Below, piece after piece: positions 16,540 through 25,710 of a DNA stretch of 36,326 bases (position 1 is the stretch's first letter; every line of letters starts with the position of its first letter). This stretch comes from an uncultured Caulobacterales bacterium (GTDB lineage Bacteria; Pseudomonadota; Alphaproteobacteria; Caulobacterales; Maricaulaceae). The notes beneath the pieces are model-generated. The model saw only the letters and a program-made list of their open reading frames with translations. It was not told where the DNA came from and made no database searches. The translations under genes and the position numbers were made by a program. The DNA lies in the NCBI GenBank assembly GCA_937923115.1, contig CAKZTE010000003.1, positions 1-36,326 of the forward strand. Direction: 5' to 3'.

Positions 16540-17784
16540 TTAATTCCCCGCAGGGGTTAAGCGCAAAATTTGGTCTTGCGTGGCAACGTAAATCGCGCCG
16601 TCGGGTCCGGTTGTGACATCGCGCACGCGGCCTTCTTGCTGTAGGATTGTCGCCTCGGTCACATATCTGTCGCCGTCAACCGTCACCAGCCGCACTTCCT
16701 CATAGGCAAGTGCACCGGCAAGTAACTTACCGTTCCACTCTGGGAAGAGGCTGCCTTGATAGACATCCAAACCGCATACAGCGATCGACGGTGTCCACTG
16801 GCTGATGGGCTGCGCCATGTCTGGCTTTTTGGTAAATTCAGTCAAAACAGTACCGTTATAATTTATACCATAGGAGATTTCTGGCCAGCCGTAATTTACG
16901 CCCGCGCGGATGACGTTCAGTTCGTCCCCGCCCTTTGGGCCGTGTTCCGTCGACCAGAGCATGTCTGTTTGCGGGTGTATAATCAGACCCTGCGGGTTAC
17001 GGTTTCCGTAGCTGTAGATACTCTCGTAAACCCCTGCTTGTCCGACGAATGGGTTATCGGCAGGGATAGAGCCATCGCGGTTTACGCGGTGTACTTTGCC
17101 GTGCGGTTTTGTGAGGTCTTGCGCGTCTTTCATGACGCCGCGGTCCCCAATCGAAAAATAGAGATGGCCGGCCGCGTCAAAGGTTATGCGCGAACCGTAG
17201 TGAAAACCCGTTTTGACATAGTCCTCATCTTTGGCCTTAAATACGGTTTCGATATTTGTGAGCGCCGCGCCGCTCAGCTTGGCGCGAATAATTTTTGTCA
17301 TGGCCGCGTCGGCCCCCGGCGTTTTCGGATGTGACAGCGAGAGATAAATCCAATCGTCTGCGGGCCAATTGGGGTCCAGCGTTACGTCCATCAGGCCGCC
17401 TTGACGGCCATCATTGACTTCAGGCACGTTAGCAATTTCGGTCAGATTTCCGTCTTTATAGAGAACAAGCTTGCCCGACTTTTGCGTTATAAGCGCAGTG
17501 CCAGGCGCTGTGAATGTAATGCCCCAAGGTTGGTCAATATCATCGATCCAGACTTCCATGTTCACACTGCTAGTCATGTCAGCGACATCGACAATCGGCG
17601 CAACGTCCACAGTTTCATTTATAGCGCCGGAAATAGCAGCGGAAACAGGCGCAGGAATGGCGGCAGTAGGCGGTGTTGCGGCAGGTTTCTGCGCGTCAGC
17701 ATTAGAACAGGCGACGAGCGCAGTGGACGCCATAACAGCGAGAAGAAACGAGCGAGGGCGAGGGCAAGTAATAAAATGTGTCAT
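16540..17784 (-). CDS. PQQ-dependent sugar dehydrogenase-like lipoprotein (YliI/GDH-B fold)
   Basis: Lipobox ALVACS; QPWGITFTAPGTALITQKSGKL, GGLMDVTLDPNW, GNRNPQGLIIHPQTDMLWSTEHGPKGGDELN. Confidence 0.92.
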   Translation of the reverse strand: MTHFITCPRPRSFLLAVMASTALVACSNADAQKPAATPPTAAIPAPVSAAISGAINETVDVAPIVDVADMTSSVNMEVWIDDIDQPWGITFTAPGTALITQKSGKLVLYKDGNLTEIANVPEVNDGRQGGLMDVTLDPNWPADDWIYLSLSHPKTPGADAAMTKIIRAKLSGAALTNIETVFKAKDEDYVKTGFHYGSRITFDAAGHLYFSIGDRGVMKDAQDLTKPHGKVHRVNRDGSIPADNPFVGQAGVYESIYSYGNRNPQGLIIHPQTDMLWSTEHGPKGGDELNVIRAGVNYGWPEISYGINYNGTVLTEFTKKPDMAQPISQWTPSIAVCGLDVYQGSLFPEWNGKLLAGALAYEEVRLVTVDGDRYVTEATILQQEGRVRDVTTGPDGAIYVATQDQILRLTPAGN

Positions 17785-17881
17785 ATATTCTAAATAGATG
17801 ACGAGGCCAAAAAGTCACGGTTTTTAGGCACTTTAAGGTTTAATATTACGCCGAATTAATGGGCCTTGCTGCTGCGGCGCG

Positions 17882-19597
17882 CTAGGCGTCGTCTCCGCCA
17901 AAACGCTCTGTCCAGGCCGCCACATCTTCATCTTCAATTTTAGTGAATAGAACATCAGGCGCGTTTATGGCCATTCCGATAGGTAAAGCGGAGATCGCCT
18001 CTTGCGCGGTGCGGAAGTTCCACGTGCGATTTTCCTTTGGAATATTCATGGCATCCAGAATTTTCTCGGCTGTATCAGGAATAATTGGCTGAGCGATTAC
18101 GCCAAAGAGCGCCACAAGATTAAGGCCGACCCGCGTTCCTACGGCGGCTTGCGGTACATCCGTTTTGTAATGGGTCCACGGCGCGGCCTTGGTCAGATAC
18201 TCATTGCCTGCGGCCCAAATCGCGCGCGTTTCAGCCATGGCCTTTCGAAACTCGCGCGCTTCATAATAGCCTACAAGCGCGGAAAGGCGCGTGTCGAGCT
18301 CTTTAATAAGCCAGTCTTCCGCTTCGCCAAATTCGCCGCCGTCTGGCACGACGCCATCAAATTTCCCCACAGCATATTTGGTGATGCGATTGACAAAATT
18401 ACCCAGCACATTGGCCAAATCAGAATTGACCGCCGCTTGAAACTCCTCCCACGTAAAGGCCGCGTCATTACCCTCGGGCGCATTGGCCATGAGGTGCCAG
18501 CGCCAGTAATCGGAAGGGGCGATGTCAATGGCTTGGTCCATAAATACGCCGCGCTTAGACGATGTGCTGAATTTGCCGCCATACCACGTCACCCAGTTAA
18601 AGGCCTTTAGCTGATCGACGAGCTTCCACGGCTCGCCGCTGCCGATAATGGTTGTTGGGAATGACAGTGTATGAAACGCCACATTATCTTTGCCCATGAA
18701 CTGAACGTATTGGACATCGTCGGCGCCCTTATCGGTGCGCCACCACGACTCCCAGTCGCCGCCAGTTTCAGCAGCCCAGTCTTGTGTCGCCGCGATATAT
18801 TCAATTGGCGCATCAAACCAGACGTAAAAGACTTTGCCGTCAAATCCATCCCGCACGCTGCCGTCTGGATTTGTCACGGTAATGCCCCATGATAAATCTC
18901 GCGTAATGGCGCGGTCACGCAGGCCTTCGTCCAGCCATTTCATGGCGATAGATTTGGCCAGCGGCGGCCAGCCAGTCGCGGCCTCCACCCATTCCCTGAG
19001 CTTTGATGCCATGCTTGATTGCTTTAGATAAAGATGGTTCGTCTCGCGTATTTCAACGTCTTTAGAACCCGACACGGCGGAATAAGGATCAATTAAATCA
19101 ATCGGATCAAGCAGCTTACCGCAGCTATCACATTGATCGCCGCGCGCGGCCTCGAACCCGCAATTGGGGCATGTCCCCTCCACATAGCGGTCAGGTAGAT
19201 AGCGCCCATCTGCATTAGAATAAACCTGTTTTGACGTGCGTTCTTCAATCAACCCGTTCGCCTCAAGCACATGGGCAAAATGCTGCGTTAGCACATGGTT
19301 GCTCTTTGCTGAAGAGCGGCCAAAATAGTCATAAGACAGCTTAAAGTTCGCGCCAGCCTCTTTCTGCGCGATGTGCATTCTCTCGCAATATTCTGACACT
19401 TCAAGACCGGCTTCTTGAGCAGCAAGCTCGGCAGGCGTTCCGTGCTCATCCGTGGCGCAAATATACAAAACATCATGACCAAGCAGCCGCATAGCGCGCG
19501 CATAGACATCCGCTGGCAACATGGACCCCGCCAAATTCCCAAGATGCTTAACCCCGTTAATATACGGCAAGGCAGAGGTTATTAAAATGCGCGACAT
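17882..19597 (-). CDS. metG: Methionyl-tRNA synthetase
   Basis: MSRILITSALPYINGVKHLGNLAGS, CPNCGFEAARGDQCDSCG zinc knuckle, KFSTSSKRGVF (KMSKS-region equivalent). Start set to MSRIL. Confidence 0.95.
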   Translation of the reverse strand: MSRILITSALPYINGVKHLGNLAGSMLPADVYARAMRLLGHDVLYICATDEHGTPAELAAQEAGLEVSEYCERMHIAQKEAGANFKLSYDYFGRSSAKSNHVLTQHFAHVLEANGLIEERTSKQVYSNADGRYLPDRYVEGTCPNCGFEAARGDQCDSCGKLLDPIDLIDPYSAVSGSKDVEIRETNHLYLKQSSMASKLREWVEAATGWPPLAKSIAMKWLDEGLRDRAITRDLSWGITVTNPDGSVRDGFDGKVFYVWFDAPIEYIAATQDWAAETGGDWESWWRTDKGADDVQYVQFMGKDNVAFHTLSFPTTIIGSGEPWKLVDQLKAFNWVTWYGGKFSTSSKRGVFMDQAIDIAPSDYWRWHLMANAPEGNDAAFTWEEFQAAVNSDLANVLGNFVNRITKYAVGKFDGVVPDGGEFGEAEDWLIKELDTRLSALVGYYEAREFRKAMAETRAIWAAGNEYLTKAAPWTHYKTDVPQAAVGTRVGLNLVALFGVIAQPIIPDTAEKILDAMNIPKENRTWNFRTAQEAISALPIGMAINAPDVLFTKIEDEDVAAWTERFGGDDA

Positions 19598-19721
19598 GAA
19601 AGCTCCAAACTCGTTACAGCTTTCTAGCGCGGATAGGATGAATCGCAAGGGGTAAGGCTAACCGCCATATTTGCTCCTCTGCCGTTAGATCAAACAAAGC
19701 AGACTTGAGGTCAATAAGCCT

Positions 19722-20732
19722 TCACTCGGTCGGGCTGCGAAATGGCTTGTGCTTTGCGGGAGAGCACCCAAACCACTTTTTATAAGCGCGCGTGAAAGCG
19801 GGTTGGTCATTATAACCCAAAGAAAGAGCAACCTCCACTAATGGTAGACCTTGTTGGATCTTTGCCACGGCTAGCTCCTTGAGAACACGGTTTTTTATGT
19901 CCTTGAAACAGGTCCCCTCATTTTTCAAATGCCTTGCCAGTGTTCGCTCATTGTAGCCGAGAGCTTTTGCAATAGAATCTTTATTCGTTCCGCCCCGCTC
20001 TACTAAACGGCGAATTTGGAGTTCAACGCGATTAGCGAGGCTCTCTTTCTTAAAGAGGTCATTTAAGGCCTTATCAAATTTCAGACGAACCTTACTAAGT
20101 TCCGCAGGGTTTGACATGGCAAAAGGGGTATCTTTCACACCATCCTGCAATATTAGAGAATATTCATCCTGCCCGAAGTTCACAGCGCAATCGAAAAGCG
20201 CCTCATAACACTTCAGCGGTAAGAGAGCGTCGTGCTTGAAATTCATCCGTTGAACAGCGTTTGGAGTTTTCCATGCCAACCAATTTATTGAGGTCACAAG
20301 GTTAGTCATTATGAGTTCTATAAATTGACGATAACCCTCTATTTGGTCTTGGCTGATGTTGGGAACCCATATCATGCGATCAATTCCGCCTTCCGAGATA
20401 ACCTTTGATGGCGTCCCAACCGTGTGAAAAAGCGGACTGTAGTTTTTATAAAGTTCGGCGGCCTGCTGAAGGTTTGAACAGAGTTTCAGAAACTCTGAAG
20501 GACGGGTATATTGCAAAATGGGGTATCGAAGCGCGCATCTAATACCGATCTGGCCATCATCCAGACGAGTTTTTGCAAAATTCAATATATGCATGAGAAT
20601 TTCAGCGCTCACTCGATCGGATTTAGGCGGTTCATTTAGCCCTGCGGCTCTCAAACACTCTTCCTCTGAGACGTTGAACTCAGAAATGACGCTTAGAACC
20701 TGATTAAAATATCTTAGAGAGGTGTCCACCAT
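19722..20732 (-). CDS. AraC family transcriptional regulator with arabinose-binding-type N-terminal domain
   Basis: C-terminal IAKALGYNERTLARHLKNEGTCFKDIKNRVLKELA...VALSLGYNDQPAFTRAYKKWFGCSPAKHK. Confidence 0.92.
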   Translation of the reverse strand: MVDTSLRYFNQVLSVISEFNVSEEECLRAAGLNEPPKSDRVSAEILMHILNFAKTRLDDGQIGIRCALRYPILQYTRPSEFLKLCSNLQQAAELYKNYSPLFHTVGTPSKVISEGGIDRMIWVPNISQDQIEGYRQFIELIMTNLVTSINWLAWKTPNAVQRMNFKHDALLPLKCYEALFDCAVNFGQDEYSLILQDGVKDTPFAMSNPAELSKVRLKFDKALNDLFKKESLANRVELQIRRLVERGGTNKDSIAKALGYNERTLARHLKNEGTCFKDIKNRVLKELAVAKIQQGLPLVEVALSLGYNDQPAFTRAYKKWFGCSPAKHKPFRSPTE

Positions 20733-20987
20733 ATAATAAAGGTACAGTTTTGGCCCGTTAAGACAAATACTATTTCTCGAAATGGCAATACTGATAAGGG
20801 TGATAGTCTTAAAGTGAACACACAGAGTATGATGGGGCGCATGCTTTTAAGGGGCGGGAAGAATATTCCGTCCCTTTCTTATTTAATTCTATCAGACTTA
20901 TTTAAGCAGTTAGACTTACCGCCTAACCTTATGCTTCAATCCAAATCTCTATCAGCTAAGGCAACGGCTGCCTTAAATTTAGTCAAT

Positions 20988-21018
20988 AAAAAACCCGTCT
21001 CAATGAGACGGGTTTTTT
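20988..21018 (-). terminator. Strong intrinsic terminator of the alpha operon downstream of rplQ
   Basis: AAAAAACCCGTCTC-AAT-GAGACGGGTTTTTT; on the minus strand a GC stem followed by six T, 22 bp past the rplQ stop. Confidence 0.92.
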
Positions 21019-21039
21019 CAATCTAAAATGTAGAGCGAA

Positions 21040-21462
21040 CTACGCGTCTTCAGCTACTGCCATTTCAGCAGTGCGCGCATGGTCGGCGGCGCCTTTTGCG
21101 CTCTCGTCACGGTCAACGAACTCGATGACGGCCATTGGCGCGTTATCGCCATAACGGAAGCCTGCTTTCATGATACGGATATAGCCGCCCGGACGGTCAG
21201 CGTAGCGCGGACCAAGGACGTCAAACAATTTTTTGCCCATTTCTTTGTCGCGGATGCGAGAAATAGCGAGGCGACGTGAATTCAAATCACCGCGCTTTGC
21301 CAGCGTAACGAGCTTTTCCACGATAGGGCGAAGCTCTTTCGCTTTTGGAAGCGTTGTGACGATCTGCTCATGCTCGATTAGGGCACAGGACATATTCGCA
21401 AACATCGCCTTACGGTGGCTGTGTGTGCGGTTAAGTTTACGGTGGGCCATTTTATGACGCAT
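21040..21462 (-). CDS. rplQ: 50S ribosomal protein L17
   Basis: [24 protein letters not shown]. Confidence 0.97.
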   Translation of the reverse strand: MRHKMAHRKLNRTHSHRKAMFANMSCALIEHEQIVTTLPKAKELRPIVEKLVTLAKRGDLNSRRLAISRIRDKEMGKKLFDVLGPRYADRPGGYIRIMKAGFRYGDNAPMAVIEFVDRDESAKGAADHARTAEMAVAEDA

Positions 21463-21530
21463 GGCTTTATCCTCTTATTTTAGTCAGGTCTAATTCCATT
21501 GAATTAGGCCCGAATGTAAACGGTTCAGAC

Positions 21531-22547
21531 CTAAATATGGTCGTCGTATTTTTTAGCAAGCTCTTCGATGTTCTCTGGCGGCCAGTTTGGCGCGTCCATG
21601 CCAAGGTGAAGACCCATGGCAGCGAGAACTTCTTTAATCTCGTTCAGTGACTTACGGCCAAAGTTTGGCGTACGAAGCATTTCCGCTTCAGATTTTTGAA
21701 TAAGATCACCAATGTAAACGATGTTGTCGTTCTTGAGGCAGTTGGCAGAGCGCACAGAAAGCTCAAGTTCGTCAACTTTGCGAAGAAGCGCCGGGTTGAA
21801 GTCAAGCTCAGGCTTGCTGTCGTCGCGCGAAGCATCTTCAGGGTCATCAAAGTTTACGAAGACTTGGAATTGGTCCTGAAGGATGCGCGCGGCAACCGCG
21901 ATTGCATCCTCTGGCGTGACCGCGCCATTCGTTTCGATATCGATAAGGAGCTTATCATAATCAAGAACTTGACCTTCGCGTGTGTCTTCTACGCGGTAAG
22001 CGACACGTTTCACGGGCGAGTAAAGTGCGTCGATAGAAATCATGCCGATTGGCGCGTCCTCTGGACGGCTATCTGCCGCCGCAACATAACCTTTGCCTGT
22101 TGTGATCGTCAGCTCCATGCGTATATCCGCGCCCACATCGGCCGTACAAATCACGTGATCGGGGTTAAGGATTTCAACGTCAGCCGTTGTTTCGATGTCC
22201 GCGCCCGTTACAGGGCCCGCACCCGTTTTCTTAAGGAGAAGACGCTTTGGACCTTCAGCGTGCATGCGCACGGCAAGGCCTTTTAGGTTTAGGACGATGT
22301 TCGTCACATCTTCAAGAACACCGGGAATAGAGGTGAACTCGTGAACGATACCGTCAATCTGCACAGCTGAGACAGCGGAGCCTTGGAGTGATGACAGAAG
22401 CACGCGGCGAAGCGCGTTACCAAGTGTCATACCAAAGCCGCGCTCTAGGGGCTCAGCAACGATGGTTGCGTTGCGGATCGGGTCGCGACCCGGCATGATT
22501 TCCGGGTTGATTGGACGAATAAGTTCTTGCCAGTTTTTTTCAATCAC
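21531..22547 (-). CDS. rpoA: DNA-directed RNA polymerase subunit alpha
   Basis: [25 protein letters not shown]; alpha-[21 protein letters not shown]. Confidence 0.98.
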   Translation of the reverse strand: MIEKNWQELIRPINPEIMPGRDPIRNATIVAEPLERGFGMTLGNALRRVLLSSLQGSAVSAVQIDGIVHEFTSIPGVLEDVTNIVLNLKGLAVRMHAEGPKRLLLKKTGAGPVTGADIETTADVEILNPDHVICTADVGADIRMELTITTGKGYVAAADSRPEDAPIGMISIDALYSPVKRVAYRVEDTREGQVLDYDKLLIDIETNGAVTPEDAIAVAARILQDQFQVFVNFDDPEDASRDDSKPELDFNPALLRKVDELELSVRSANCLKNDNIVYIGDLIQKSEAEMLRTPNFGRKSLNEIKEVLAAMGLHLGMDAPNWPPENIEELAKKYDDHI

Positions 22548-22634
22548 GGTGTACCTCTAAGGTCAAATGGCGCCCCCAAAAAATGGGCGACGCTTGAAAA
22601 ATTTTAATCCCGCGAAATACGCGGAGCGCCCAAA

Positions 22635-23024
22635 TTAAACGCGGCGGCGTTTTGGCGGGCGGCAGCCATTGTGCGGCATAGGTGTAACGTCGCGGATGGT
22701 CGTCACAGTAAAGCCTGCAGCGGCCAAAGCCCGCACAGCCGATTCGCGGCCAGAGCCGGGGCCGTTCACATTGACTTCGAGTGTTGTCATGCCGTGATCC
22801 ATAGCTTTTTTCGCAACATCTTCTGCGGCGACCTGCGCGGCATAAGGTGTTGACTTTCGAGAGCCTTTAAAGCCCATCCCGCCAGCGGTCTGCCAAGCAA
22901 CTGTGTTGCCCTGCTGATCCGTAACAGTGATCATGGTGTTGTTAAATGTAGAGTTCACATGCGCAACGCCAGAAGTGATATTCTTCCGGTCGGCGCGGCG
23001 AACGCGGCCTGGTTCTTTAGCCAT
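22635..23024 (-). CDS. rpsK: 30S ribosomal protein S11
   Basis: [37 protein letters not shown]. Confidence 0.98.
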   Translation of the reverse strand: MAKEPGRVRRADRKNITSGVAHVNSTFNNTMITVTDQQGNTVAWQTAGGMGFKGSRKSTPYAAQVAAEDVAKKAMDHGMTTLEVNVNGPGSGRESAVRALAAAGFTVTTIRDVTPMPHNGCRPPKRRRV

Positions 23025-23032
23025 GTCTGGTC

Positions 23033-23401
23033 CTACTTCTTCTTACCGGCAATGGCCTTTGCAGGGCCTTTGCGGGTACGGGCATTAGTGTGTGTGCGCT
23101 GACCGCGAACGGGCAGACCACGGCGATGACGCAGGCCACGGTAATTACCCATGTCCATCAAACGCTTGATGTTTTGGCTGCGCTCACGGCGTAGATCACC
23201 CTCGACGAGGAAGTCAGCATCAATGCTTTCGCGGATTTGCAAGACTTCTTGGTCAGTCAGGTCCATCACGCGGCGCTCGGCAGCGATGCCAACCTTTTCG
23301 CAGATTTGCTGTGACTTGGCTGGACCAATTCCGAAAATATATGTCAGCGCAATAACAACGCGCTTATTCGTAGGGATATTTACACCCGCTATACGTGCCA
23401 C
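23033..23401 (-). CDS. rpsM: 30S ribosomal protein S13 (GTG start)
   Basis: Homology begins at (M)[13 protein letters not shown]. Codon 23401-23399 is GTG, preceded by AAGGAGG at 23414-23408 (minus). The ORF-track start at 23470 adds 23 non-homologous residues. Confidence 0.92.
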   Translation of the reverse strand: MARIAGVNIPTNKRVVIALTYIFGIGPAKSQQICEKVGIAAERRVMDLTDQEVLQIRESIDADFLVEGDLRRERSQNIKRLMDMGNYRGLRHRRGLPVRGQRTHTNARTRKGPAKAIAGKKK

Positions 23402-23426
23402 AATCGGCCTCCTTAAAATTCTGTCT

Positions 23427-23446
23427 GCGGTTAAAGTCTTAACCGC
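23427..23446 (-). promoter_or_regulatory. Leader hairpin upstream of the rpsM ribosome-binding site
   Basis: Perfect 8-bp stem GCGGTTAA-4 nt-TTAACCGC, ending 12 nt upstream of the SD. Confidence 0.55.
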
Positions 23447-23509
23447 TTGTTTGGTTGGTTTACGCCGCACGAAAGCAGCGGAATGTAACCAAACACCCGC
23501 GAAAGCGGT

Positions 23510-23538
23510 TCTTTAGTCCCTGTCCCCTAGCGCGTCAA
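23510..23538 (-). promoter_or_regulatory. Candidate housekeeping promoter for rpsM-rpsK-rpoA-rplQ
   Basis: Minus strand CTTGACG, 17 nt, TAAAGA in the adk-rpsM gap; -35 close to consensus, -10 weak (3/6). Confidence 0.4.
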
Positions 23539-23614
23539 GCACTGCGGAGACGTTTAATTAAGTTTTCGTGCAGACTCTTTAAGGAGTCCCCACAGTCCGC
23601 ATTATTCCCAAAGT

Positions 23615-24229
23615 TTATGAGAACAAACGCGCCCAAAACCCCTTTTTCACAGTGTTGCCATTCCCGTTTTTGTCGAGCACTTGGGCAATACTGGCCGATA
23701 CGGCGTCTGGGCTCGTCATACCGTCGATTTCAGTCAGCTTTCCCTGTGCCGAATAGTAGGGCAGAAGAGGCGCTGTCTGAACATTATAGTTATTGAGGCG
23801 CACTTTGAACGATTCGGGATTGTCGTCCTTACGGCCTTCTTCCTCGAATCGTTTCGTGATGCGGGCCATCAGAGCGTCGTCGTCAACACAAAGACGGATA
23901 ACGCCGTCCAATGTTTTACCGCGCGAGGCAAGCACGCCGTCAAGCGCTTCGGCTTGAGGCACGGTGCGCGGGAACCCGTCAAAAATAAAACCAGCCGCAT
24001 GAGGGTTAAGGTCTAGCTGCTCTTCGATCAGGGCAATCACAATCTCGTCGGAGACCAGGTCGCCGCGATCCATAATGCCCGCAACCTTTTTTCCGAGCGC
24101 GGTGCCTGACTTGCGCGCGGCGCGGAGCATATCGCCAGTGGAGAGCTGCAATAGACCGCGGCTTTCAACAAGACGTTTGGCCTGCGTGCCCTTACCCGCA
24201 GCAGGCGGCCCGAAAAGAATTATATTCAT
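23615..24229 (-). CDS. adk: Adenylate kinase
   Basis: MNIILFGPPAAGKGTQAKRL, GFIFDGFPRT; short-lid form. Confidence 0.97.
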   Translation of the reverse strand: MNIILFGPPAAGKGTQAKRLVESRGLLQLSTGDMLRAARKSGTALGKKVAGIMDRGDLVSDEIVIALIEEQLDLNPHAAGFIFDGFPRTVPQAEALDGVLASRGKTLDGVIRLCVDDDALMARITKRFEEEGRKDDNPESFKVRLNNYNVQTAPLLPYYSAQGKLTEIDGMTSPDAVSASIAQVLDKNGNGNTVKKGFWARLFS

Positions 24230-24243
24230 GCTATCCCCCGAGA

Positions 24244-25590
24244 CTATTTCTTGCGTCTGCGCATTTTGGACTTTTTAATAAGCCCTTCATATTGGTGCGC
24301 AATGAGGTGCGACTGAATTTGCGCAACGGTATCAAGCGTCACAGATACCATAATCAAGAGGCTCATACCGCCAACAAGCATGGCCACGGATGGCGGAATC
24401 TGCTTATTCTGGGAGATGATATATTCAGGCAGGACACAAACAAAGGCAACGTAAAGGGCCCCGATGAATGTCAGGCGAGACAAGACATAAGTCAGATACT
24501 CGGCCGTCCGTGCGCCGGGACGAATACCCGGCAGGAAGCCGCCGTTCTTACGTAGGTTATCGGCAACGTCTTCAGGCTTAAATACATAAGGCACATAGAA
24601 GTAACAGAAGAAAATAATCATGATACCGTAAAGCGTGAGGTAAACTGGCGAGCCATAGCCAATATAAGCCAGCATTGTTGTCAGCCAGCCCGGGCCGCCG
24701 TCAGCAAAAATTGACCCCGCTGTAGCCGGTAAGAGAAGAAGCGAGCTTGCAAAGATTGGCGGGATAACGCCGGCCGTGTTGAGCTTAAGCGGCATAAAGC
24801 TGCTTTCGCCGCCAAACTGCTTACCGCCGGCCACTTGCCGTTTGGGATACTGTACAAGCAACCTACGCTGCGCGCGTTCTACCCACACAATGAGGGCGGC
24901 AAGGCCGATAAACATAACGATAATACCCATTAAGAGCAGACCTGAAAGCGAGCCCGTCTCGTTAAGGCTAAAGACTTGGAAGATCGCGCGCGGAAGCTCC
25001 GCCACAATACCCGCCATAATAATCAAGGAAACACCATTACCGACGCCGCGCGCGGTAATCTGCTCACCCATCCACATCAGGAACATTGTGCCGCCAACAA
25101 GAGTAATCACCGTAGACGCATCAAAGAAGAAACCAGGGTTCAGCACCACGCCCTGCGCACCAAGCGCCCGAGAAATACCAAAGGCTTGGAAGGCCGCGAG
25201 AAAAACCGTGAGATAGCGCGTATATTGGTTAATCTGCTTACGCCCCTGCTCTCCGTCCTTGTCGAGCTCTTTAAGGCTCGGGAGGGATCCCTTCATCAGC
25301 GTCATTATGATAGAGGCTGAGATATAGGGCATAACATTTAGCGCAAAGACTGCGAGGCGCTCAACCGCGCCGCCAGCAAACATATTAAGACGGCCAAGAA
25401 GGCCGCCGCCGCCGCTCGCAAAAACATTCTGGAATTTATCCAAATCGATACCCGGAATCGGAACATATGTCCCAATGCGGTAAACAATTAAGATCATAAG
25501 GGTGAAAAGGAGGCGCTGCTGTAGCTCTTTGGCTTTGCCAAAGGCTGACAGATTCATATTGCTTGCAAGTTGTTCAGACGCTGAAGCCAT
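24244..25590 (-). CDS. secY: Preprotein translocase subunit SecY
   Basis: YRIGTYVPIPGIDL, GSLPSLKELDKDGEQGRKQINQYTRYLT, multiple TM helices. Confidence 0.97.
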   Translation of the reverse strand: MASASEQLASNMNLSAFGKAKELQQRLLFTLMILIVYRIGTYVPIPGIDLDKFQNVFASGGGGLLGRLNMFAGGAVERLAVFALNVMPYISASIIMTLMKGSLPSLKELDKDGEQGRKQINQYTRYLTVFLAAFQAFGISRALGAQGVVLNPGFFFDASTVITLVGGTMFLMWMGEQITARGVGNGVSLIIMAGIVAELPRAIFQVFSLNETGSLSGLLLMGIIVMFIGLAALIVWVERAQRRLLVQYPKRQVAGGKQFGGESSFMPLKLNTAGVIPPIFASSLLLLPATAGSIFADGGPGWLTTMLAYIGYGSPVYLTLYGIMIIFFCYFYVPYVFKPEDVADNLRKNGGFLPGIRPGARTAEYLTYVLSRLTFIGALYVAFVCVLPEYIISQNKQIPPSVAMLVGGMSLLIMVSVTLDTVAQIQSHLIAHQYEGLIKKSKMRRRKK

Positions 25591-25643
25591 GACGATACTG
25601 TCCTTTGTTTGGAGTTAGCCTCTTATATAGGGCTTTCCCCGTC

Positions 25644-25672
25644 AAAAAAAAGCCCCGCCACACGGGCGGGGC
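25644..25672 (-). terminator. Intrinsic terminator/attenuator between rplO and secY
   Basis: Minus strand GCCCCGCC-CGTGT-GGCGGGGC followed by eight T (25651-25644). Confidence 0.85.
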
Positions 25673-25710
25673 GTTATTCTTAGAATCGGACCGGAAAACC
25701 CGAACCGATA

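Noticed and set aside
16538-16562. Hairpin GCTTAA-TT-CCCC-GCA-GGGG-TTAAGC between the SDR and sugar dehydrogenase genes
   Set aside because: Overlaps the stop of the minus-strand gene, has a bulge and no U-tract; could be a weak bidirectional terminator but not callable.
20814-21026. 70-aa plus-strand ORF downstream of rplQ
   Set aside because: Its 3' end runs through the rplQ terminator hairpin; no recognisable domain. Probably spurious.
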